From: an uncultured Clostridia bacterium
GTDB taxonomy: Bacteria > Bacillota > Clostridia > Saccharofermentanales > Saccharofermentanaceae
Direction: 5' to 3'
DNA: 11,324 nucleotides
Assembly (NCBI GenBank): GCA_946405115.1
Contig: CAMJGB010000048.1
Coordinates: 1 to 11,324 of the forward strand
Shown: positions 6,270 through 11,324 of the stretch, piece by piece
How the letters are laid out: each line of letters starts with the position of its first letter
How positions within the stretch are numbered: the stretch's first letter is position 1
The notes under the pieces: model-generated
Database searches by the model: none
Seen by the model: the letters and a program-made list of their open reading frames with translations, nothing else
What the model was told of the DNA's origin: nothing
Made by a program: the position numbers and the translations under genes

Positions 6270-7655
6270 ATGTCTGTTTTCAAGACACGACCGGCAGGAC
6301 TTAAGATAATCATCGTAGGCGCCGGTAAAGTGGGAATGACACTCGTAGCTCAGTTAAGCCGCGAAGGTCATGATATAACCATCGTAGACAAGGATGCTGC
6401 CAAGATCAGCGACATTACTTCAACATACGATGTTATGGGCTGTGTCGGAAACGGCGCGAGCTACCTTACTCAGGTGGAGGCAGGCGTTAAGGATGCTGAT
6501 CTCATAATTGCAGTTACGGAATCCGATGAGCTTAATCTGCTTTGCTGCACCATTGCCAAGCAATTCTCCGACTGTGCTGCCATCAGCAGACTTCGTAATC
6601 CCGATTATTCAAGAGAATCCAAGTATTTAAGAGATAAGCTCGGCCTTTCAATGATCATCAATCCTGATCTCGAAGCAGCCAAGGTTATGGCCCGAGTTAT
6701 CTATCTTCCTGCCGCTTTGGAGGCGAGATCATTCGCGCACGGTCAGGCTCTTATAGTTAAGATCAAGATCCCCGAGGGGAATATCCTCGACAGGATGACC
6801 ATAGCTGAGCTCGGTGCCAAGATCACAAACGACATCCTGATCTGCGGCGTAGAGCGTGACGGCAATGTGGTAATCCCGGGCGGTTCATTCGAGCTTTGTG
6901 CAGGCGATGTTATCACCATTGTTGCAACGAGTAAGGAGCAGCAGAGCTTCCTTAAGAGCATCGGTCTTGTAACCAACCAGGTTAAGAATGCGATGATCAT
7001 CGGAGGCGGACGTTCTGCATACTATCTTTCCGATATCCTCATCAAGAAGGGAATCGGAGTAAAGATCATTGAGCAGAACCGCGAACGCTGTGAGAAGCTT
7101 AACGATCTTCTCCCTAAGGCAGTAATCATAAACGGTGACGGAACCAACACGGAGCTTTTGCTTGACGAAGGTATCGAGACCACGGATGCATTCATCCCTC
7201 TTACAGGTATCGATGAGCAGAATTCAATGCTGGCACTTCATGCGAAGAAGATATCTTCCGCGAAGCTTATCACCAAGATCAACAGAACCGGCTTTATCGA
7301 CATCATTAACAGCTTAGATCTCGGAAGCGTGTTCTACCCGATGTTCATAACAGCTGACATGATCCTTGCTTATGTAAGAGCGAGGACGGCGGCTCCCGGA
7401 AGTAATATTGAGACCGTATACCATCTTTTCGATGCGCGTGCGGAAGCAATTACATTCAAGGTAACCGATGAGTCCAAGGTAACAGGCAAGCCCCTTAAGG
7501 ATCTTAAGATCAAGGACAATACGCTCATTTCCTACATAGGTCATGAGGGAGAGGCTATCATTCCTACCGGTAATGACGTGATCTCCAAGGGCGATACCGT
7601 AATGGTAGTTACCATGCACACCGGATTCGACGATATAGGAGACATACTGGAGTAA
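6270..7655 (+). CDS. trkA: Trk potassium uptake regulatory subunit TrkA (double RCK)
   Basis: The product is 461 residues from ATG 6270 (466 if GTG 6255 is used), the usual size of a full TrkA with two RCK units. RCK 1: a Rossmann fold starts at LKIIIVGAGKVGMTL with GAGKVG (17-22) and the acidic VDKD (39-42) at the end of strand 2, followed by a TrkA_C domain (about 150-233). RCK 2: AMIIGGGRSAYYL (glycine loop 245-250, third Gly replaced by Ala), Glu268, GDGTN (289-293), and a second TrkA_C domain (about 380-461). TrkA forms a cytoplasmic ring that binds NAD(H) or nucleotides and gates the membrane subunit TrkH. That subunit is encoded 3 bases downstream, so the two are certainly one operon. 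The replaced Gly suggests the second site binds its nucleotide differently or weakly; this is inference. Confidence 0.95.
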   Translation: MSVFKTRPAGLKIIIVGAGKVGMTLVAQLSREGHDITIVDKDAAKISDITSTYDVMGCVGNGASYLTQVEAGVKDADLIIAVTESDELNLLCCTIAKQFSDCAAISRLRNPDYSRESKYLRDKLGLSMIINPDLEAAKVMARVIYLPAALEARSFAHGQALIVKIKIPEGNILDRMTIAELGAKITNDILICGVERDGNVVIPGGSFELCAGDVITIVATSKEQQSFLKSIGLVTNQVKNAMIIGGGRSAYYLSDILIKKGIGVKIIEQNRERCEKLNDLLPKAVIINGDGTNTELLLDEGIETTDAFIPLTGIDEQNSMLALHAKKISSAKLITKINRTGFIDIINSLDLGSVFYPMFITADMILAYVRARTAAPGSNIETVYHLFDARAEAITFKVTDESKVTGKPLKDLKIKDNTLISYIGHEGEAIIPTGNDVISKGDTVMVVTMHTGFDDIGDILE

Positions 7656-7658
7656 GAT

Positions 7659-9095
7659 ATGAATTACCGGATGATAAGGTTCATTCTGTTCCAGGTAATG
7701 CGAATCGAGGGAGTTCTGATGCTCCTTCCGTGTCTCATATCCATAATCTATGGTGACGGCGAGGGTGCATATTTTGCAGGTGTAGCTGCATTCCTCATTG
7801 CTGCAGGTTTCATAGGATGCAAGTTCCTGCCCAAGAATCAGACTATCAATGTTAAGGAAGGTTACGTCTCGACAGGTCTGTCGTGGATCGTGTTGAGTTT
7901 CTTCGGATGTCTTCCTTTCTGGCTTTCAGGTGAGATCAGTTCTTTCACGGATGCTTTCTTCGAGACGGTTTCCGGTTTTACTACGACGGGAGCAAGCATC
8001 CTGTCCAATGTCGAAGAGCTGTCTCACGCCGCATTATTCTGGAGAAGCTTTACTCACTGGATCGGAGGCATGGGAGTACTCGTATTCCTTCTTGCATTGA
8101 TCCCGATGAGCGGTGGTTCCAACATCAACCTCATGAGAGCCGAGTCTCCCGGACCTTCCGTAGGAAAGCTCGTTCCGAAGATGCGCTATACAGCGATCAT
8201 TCTTTACGTAATCTACATGGTGATGACGATCCTTGAGGTTGTATTCCTCTTCTGCGGCGGACTTAATCTTTTTGATTCGTTCTGCCTTGCATTCGGTACT
8301 GCAGGTACGGGAGGATTCGCGGTAAGAAGCGACAGCTTCGAGAGCTACAGCATTTACATCCGCTGGGTAGTAGGAATCTTCATGCTTTTGTTCGGCGTAA
8401 ACTTCAATGCGTACTACTTCATCCTGATGCGTCAGTTCAAGAAGGCTTTCTCCTTCGAGGAAGTCCGTGTGTTCGTTGCTATCGTAGCGCTTTCTACTGC
8501 AGCGGTATTCGCGAACATTATTCCTTTGTACGAGAATGGCATTATGGCTTTGACGGACGCTTTCTTCCAGGTAACTTCAATCGTATCGACAACGGGTTAC
8601 TGCTCTGCGGACTTTGATCTGTGGCCTACGACATCGAAGTTCATACTGTGCTTCCTCATGTTCATGGGTGCCTGCGCAGGCTCCACGGGCGGCGGCGTTA
8701 AGGTATCAAGACTCATGATCCTCTGGAAGTCCGTCGTAAAGGAAGTTCAGTCCTATATCCATCCTAAGATCGTTAAGAAGGTTACGCTTGATAAGAAGGC
8801 GCTCGATAACGACGTTCTTAAGTCAACACACGTATTCCTTGCTACATACGTAGGCGTGTTCCTCGCATCGATGCTTATCGTGTCTTTGGAGAGCCGCGAT
8901 CTCACTACGACATTCACGGCAGTTCTTGCAACGCTTAACAACATCGGCCCCGGTCTTTCCATGGTAGGTGCTACCTGTAACTACGGCTTCTTAAGCTTCG
9001 CTTCCAAGTGGACTTTGTGCTTCGACATGCTTGCGGGAAGACTTGAGCTTTTCCCGATACTTCTGCTGTTCGCACCGAGCCTTTACAAGAAGTGA
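7659..9095 (+). CDS. trkH: Trk potassium uptake channel subunit TrkH
   Basis: This 478-residue membrane protein of the SKT (Trk/Ktr/HKT) superfamily is the K+-conducting partner of TrkA. All four pore-loop filters are visible: SGFTTTGAS (105-113), FGTAGTGGF (212-220), SIVSTTGY (307-314) and LNNIGPG (426-432). Each keeps the selectivity-filter glycine. GSTGGGVKVSR (341-351) is the conserved intramembrane loop that gates the pore, and the ending GRLELFP (460-466) is typical. The N-terminal RIEGVLMLLPCLISIIYG is the TrkH-type first helix, which KtrB proteins usually lack. GGAG (7649-7652), inside the end of trkA, lies 6 bases before the ATG, giving tight coupling. The complex imports K+ for turgor and pH homeostasis. 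Confidence 0.95.
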   Translation: MNYRMIRFILFQVMRIEGVLMLLPCLISIIYGDGEGAYFAGVAAFLIAAGFIGCKFLPKNQTINVKEGYVSTGLSWIVLSFFGCLPFWLSGEISSFTDAFFETVSGFTTTGASILSNVEELSHAALFWRSFTHWIGGMGVLVFLLALIPMSGGSNINLMRAESPGPSVGKLVPKMRYTAIILYVIYMVMTILEVVFLFCGGLNLFDSFCLAFGTAGTGGFAVRSDSFESYSIYIRWVVGIFMLLFGVNFNAYYFILMRQFKKAFSFEEVRVFVAIVALSTAAVFANIIPLYENGIMALTDAFFQVTSIVSTTGYCSADFDLWPTTSKFILCFLMFMGACAGSTGGGVKVSRLMILWKSVVKEVQSYIHPKIVKKVTLDKKALDNDVLKSTHVFLATYVGVFLASMLIVSLESRDLTTTFTAVLATLNNIGPGLSMVGATCNYGFLSFASKWTLCFDMLAGRLELFPILLLFAPSLYKK

Positions 9096-9103
9096 TGCCG
9101 GAG

Positions 9104-9124
9104 GCTTTTCGCCCTTCGAAAAGC
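9104..9124 (+). terminator. Possible terminator hairpin after trkH
   Basis: GCTTTTCG and CGAAAAGC form a perfect 8-bp stem with a 5-base loop (CCCTT), starting 8 bases after the trkH stop. No T run follows (TGTATTCC), so it is not a classical intrinsic terminator. It could protect the 3' end of the mRNA or attenuate read-through into the next gene. Confidence 0.35.
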
Positions 9125-9183
9125 TGTATTCCAAGCCCCTTTGCATGACACATAGATGCGTGTCTATATAAAATATTTTTTCT

Positions 9184-9212
9184 TTGACAGCATGCGTTCC
9201 CGCGTTTATGAT
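9184..9212 (+). promoter_or_regulatory. Strong sigma-A-type promoter of the Na/Pi cotransporter gene
   Basis: A perfect TTGACA (9184-9189), a 17-base spacer and TATGAT (9207-9212, 5 of 6 matches) precede the gene. The DNA just upstream (about 9155-9183) is almost all A/T, like an UP element. The predicted start near 9219 leaves a leader of only about 23 bases. AAAGGGG (9222-9228) is then the ribosome binding site, at a rather long spacing of 13 bases from the ATG. The transporter can thus be expressed independently of trkAH. Confidence 0.8.
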
Positions 9213-9241
9213 TATGGACGTAAAGGGGTTCGTATAAAGAG

Positions 9242-10945
9242 ATGGAATTATTTACTAGTATACTTGCGCTTCTGAGCGGTCTTGCGATCTTCATGTATTC
9301 AATGAAGATGACGAGCGGCGGCCTTGAGGCTGTTGCGGGAAGCAAGCTTAAAGGAGTTCTCCAGAAGCTTACGGATAACAGGTTTAAAGGTGTCGGTGTC
9401 GGCGCAGGTGTTACTGCACTCATTCAGTCTTCCACAGCCGTTACCGTTATGGTAATCGGATTCGTAAACGCAGGCCTTCTTAATCTCCATCAGGCTTTAT
9501 GGGTAATCATGGGTGCCAACATCGGTACCAATATCACATCACAGTTGATCGCATTCGATATCGGTGAGTTCGCTCCGATCCTTGCCGTAGTCGGTGTATT
9601 CGTAGTTATCTTCACAAGAAACAAGAAATTCAAGAACATAGGTGAGATCGTTACCGGATTGGGCTTCATCTTCATTTCGATGAATATCATGAAGGATGCG
9701 ATGGCTCCTTATGCTTCCGATCCGAGACTTACAGGACTTCTGTCCAGAATGGACAACCCGCTTCTCGGTATCCTCGTAGGAATCATATTCGTTAACATCA
9801 TCTCAAGCTCAGCAGCTTCCGTCGGTGTCCTTCAGGCTTTGGCCATGGCTTCCGCAGGTGCAGCTGCAGGAGCAGGCGTAATTGACCTTGAGCATGCGAT
9901 GTACATCATCATGGGTTTCAACATCGGTACTTGTGTTACCGCATTGCTCTCATCCATCGGAACAACAAAGATGGCGGTAAGAGCTGCCCTCATGCACTTG
10001 TTCTTTAACGTCATCGGCACAGTCCTCTTTACGGTAGCGTCATTATTCCTTCCCATCGCACATTGGGTGGAATTGCTGTCACCCACTGACGTTGCAAGAC
10101 AGCTTGCTAACTTCCACCTCGTATTTAACCTCGGAGGAACATTATTGCTCCTTCCTGCGGGTGACCTCATCGTTAAGCTTGTAAATCTTGCAGTTCCCGG
10201 AGACGAGTCCGAGAAGGAGGGACAGCAGTATCTTAAGTACTTAACTCCTGCGATGCTTCGTCCCGAGTTTCAGATCGCCGGTTCTTCCGTCTATACAACT
10301 GCAGTTACCAATGAGGTAAAACGTATGCTCGAGAAGGCTGCTGAGAATGTATCCAGAAGCTTAAGAGCAGTACTTGATAACGACGATAAGATTCAGGAAG
10401 AAATCAACGAGAATGAGGAGTATATAGACTATCTCAACAAAGAGATCTCTTACTACATCTCACACTGCCTTACTCAGGAGCTTACTGAGGAAGAGGCCAT
10501 GACATATTCTTCTTTGTTCAAGATCACGGGTAACATCGAGAGAATGGGCGACCATGCAACCAATATCGCAGGCTATGCGAACATGCTCCAGAACAAGGGG
10601 CTGAAGCTTTCAGAGATCGCGAGAGCAGAGGTTGAATCCATGATCGAGATCATCGAGAAGACGGTTAAGATCCTGACTCATAACGACGGTGATGACATAC
10701 ATGTAAGAGTTGCCAAGGCCGAGCAGAAGATTGACGACATGACTGATCAGTACAGACTTAATCAGCTCGACAGAATGAAGACTGGTATCTGTAACGGTGA
10801 GGCATGCGTAATCTATTCTGAGATGCTTACGGATTTTGAAAGATTAGGCGACCATATGCTTAATATCGCCGAGGCACAGGAGTTGGTTCCCGAGCCCATA
10901 GTTACACCGGCACGTAAGAAGGCAAAGAATGAAAAACAGGCTTAA
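9242..10945 (+). CDS. Na+/phosphate cotransporter family protein with C-terminal PhoU domain
   Basis: 567 residues, matching the bacterial NptA/YjbB-like architecture. Two inverted Na_Pi_cotrans repeats fill about 1-310. Repeat 1 has the QSST motif (62-65) and GANIGTNIT (91-99). Repeat 2 has SSSAASVG (188-195) and GFNIGTCVT (225-233). A cytoplasmic helical PhoU-like domain follows (about 345-545), with its two signatures ERMGDHATNIA (433-443) and ERLGDHMLNIA (533-543). The family is linked to Na+-driven phosphate uptake or phosphate/anion export, and the PhoU part suggests control by phosphate or metal state. Oddity: where repeat 2 normally has QSSSA, this protein has Ser in place of Gln, confirmed at codon level (atc atc tca agc tca). 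It lies downstream of trkAH with its own promoter and overlaps trmL by 17 bases. The family call is firm; transport direction and ion are not. Confidence 0.92.
   Translation: MELFTSILALLSGLAIFMYSMKMTSGGLEAVAGSKLKGVLQKLTDNRFKGVGVGAGVTALIQSSTAVTVMVIGFVNAGLLNLHQALWVIMGANIGTNITSQLIAFDIGEFAPILAVVGVFVVIFTRNKKFKNIGEIVTGLGFIFISMNIMKDAMAPYASDPRLTGLLSRMDNPLLGILVGIIFVNIISSSAASVGVLQALAMASAGAAAGAGVIDLEHAMYIIMGFNIGTCVTALLSSIGTTKMAVRAALMHLFFNVIGTVLFTVASLFLPIAHWVELLSPTDVARQLANFHLVFNLGGTLLLLPAGDLIVKLVNLAVPGDESEKEGQQYLKYLTPAMLRPEFQIAGSSVYTTAVTNEVKRMLEKAAENVSRSLRAVLDNDDKIQEEINENEEYIDYLNKEISYYISHCLTQELTEEEAMTYSSLFKITGNIERMGDHATNIAGYANMLQNKGLKLSEIARAEVESMIEIIEKTVKILTHNDGDDIHVRVAKAEQKIDDMTDQYRLNQLDRMKTGICNGEACVIYSEMLTDFERLGDHMLNIAEAQELVPEPIVTPARKKAKNEKQA
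10916..10922 (+). promoter_or_regulatory. Ribosome binding site of trmL inside the transporter gene
   Basis: AAGAAGG lies 6 bases before ATG 10929, within the last codons of the cotransporter gene. It supports the overlapping start and translational coupling of the two genes. Confidence 0.65.
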
Positions 10946-11324
10946 TGTAGTTCTATTCGAACCCGAGATTCCTCAGAACACGGGAAACATCATGAGAACC
11001 TGCGTAGCAGCAGGATTTGAACTGCACCTTATTAAGCCTTTGGGTTTTGATATCGATAACCCAAAGTTTCGAAGATCCACCACCAATCACATCACATGGG
11101 CGGACTATACGCTCTACGAGAATTACGAGGACTTTAAGTCCCGTAATGAGGGCGAATATTATTTCATGACAAGGTATGGCAAAGTGCCGCCTTCGGACAT
11201 TGATTTTAAGGCTGTTCCCGAAGACCGCAACATCTATCTTATCTTCGGTAAAGAGAGTACGGGAATTCCCAAGGAGATACTGAAGGATCATCTCGACAGA
11301 TGCTTCAGGATTCCCATGGCTGAA
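10929..11324 (+). CDS. trmL: tRNA (cytidine/uridine(34)-2'-O)-methyltransferase TrmL, 3' end outside window
   Basis: 132 codons are open to the window edge with no stop; full-length TrmL is about 155-165 residues, so some 25-30 are missing. The start NVVLFEPEIPQNTGNIMRTCVAAG (from residue 6) is the SPOUT-family N-terminal signature with the NTGNIxRTC motif. LHLIKPLGF and IYLIFGKESTGIP (the AdoMet-binding knot) follow, with FRIPM at the edge. The enzyme methylates the ribose 2'-OH of the wobble nucleotide of tRNA-Leu isoacceptors using AdoMet, acting as a dimer in the cytoplasm. The first 17 bases overlap the cotransporter gene in another frame. No functional link to phosphate transport is implied, since trmL often sits beside unrelated genes. 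Confidence 0.92.
   Translation, partial: MKNRLNVVLFEPEIPQNTGNIMRTCVAAGFELHLIKPLGFDIDNPKFRRSTTNHITWADYTLYENYEDFKSRNEGEYYFMTRYGKVPPSDIDFKAVPEDRNIYLIFGKESTGIPKEILKDHLDRCFRIPMAE

Noticed and set aside
9137..9154. Hairpin GACAC/GTGTC as terminator before the Na/Pi gene
   Set aside because: It is only 5 bp with an 8-base loop, and the T-rich stretch begins about 20 bases later, so it is more likely part of the A/T-rich promoter upstream region.

Overview
The window looks like part of the chromosome of an anaerobic, fibre-degrading clostridial bacterium (Firmicutes, class Clostridia). The evidence is an [FeFe] hydrogenase, a clostridial-type GH9 cellulase with CBM3 modules and a lipoprotein signal, a Trk potassium system, a PhoU-fused Na/Pi cotransporter and Gram-positive-style ribosome binding sites. 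A rumen or gut origin would fit, but genus cannot be fixed from the sequence. The window is densely coded: eight genes, two of them cut by the window edges, and no gene-free stretch longer than about 175 bases. I saw no tRNA, rRNA, insertion sequence, phage gene or CRISPR array.

Left part (1-1160): the C-terminal 360 residues of a + strand [FeFe] hydrogenase catalytic subunit carry all H-cluster motifs. The gene ends at a strong palindromic terminator (1106-1139) that it shares with the convergent cellulase gene.

Middle part (1161-6103, - strand): three genes read leftward and are probably one operon. In transcription order they are a membrane-anchored SH3b/CAP-domain surface protein, a MATE-family exporter and a lipid-anchored GH9 endoglucanase. 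The GH9 gene carries CBM3c and a second, divergent CBM3-like module. The gap between the first two genes is 31 bases, and the last two overlap.

Right part (6104-11324, + strand): a 150-base divergent control region has a TATAAT box on each strand and a perfect 9-bp dyad over the weak + strand -35. It drives trkA-trkH, the potassium uptake system, whose genes are 3 bases apart. After 146 bases holding a near-consensus promoter (TTGACA, 17-base spacer, TATGAT) comes a Na+/phosphate cotransporter with a C-terminal PhoU domain. It overlaps by 17 bases the start of trmL, a tRNA wobble-position 2'-O-methyltransferase cut by the right edge.

The genes form three functional blocks: fermentative H2 release, cell-surface and cellulose work, and K+/Na+/Pi homeostasis. 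Nothing here is clearly a new defence or mobile system. The most notable points are the surface-tethered multi-module cellulase, its operon partners, the loss of the conserved Gln in the second QSS motif of the phosphate transporter, and the dyad in the divergent promoter region.
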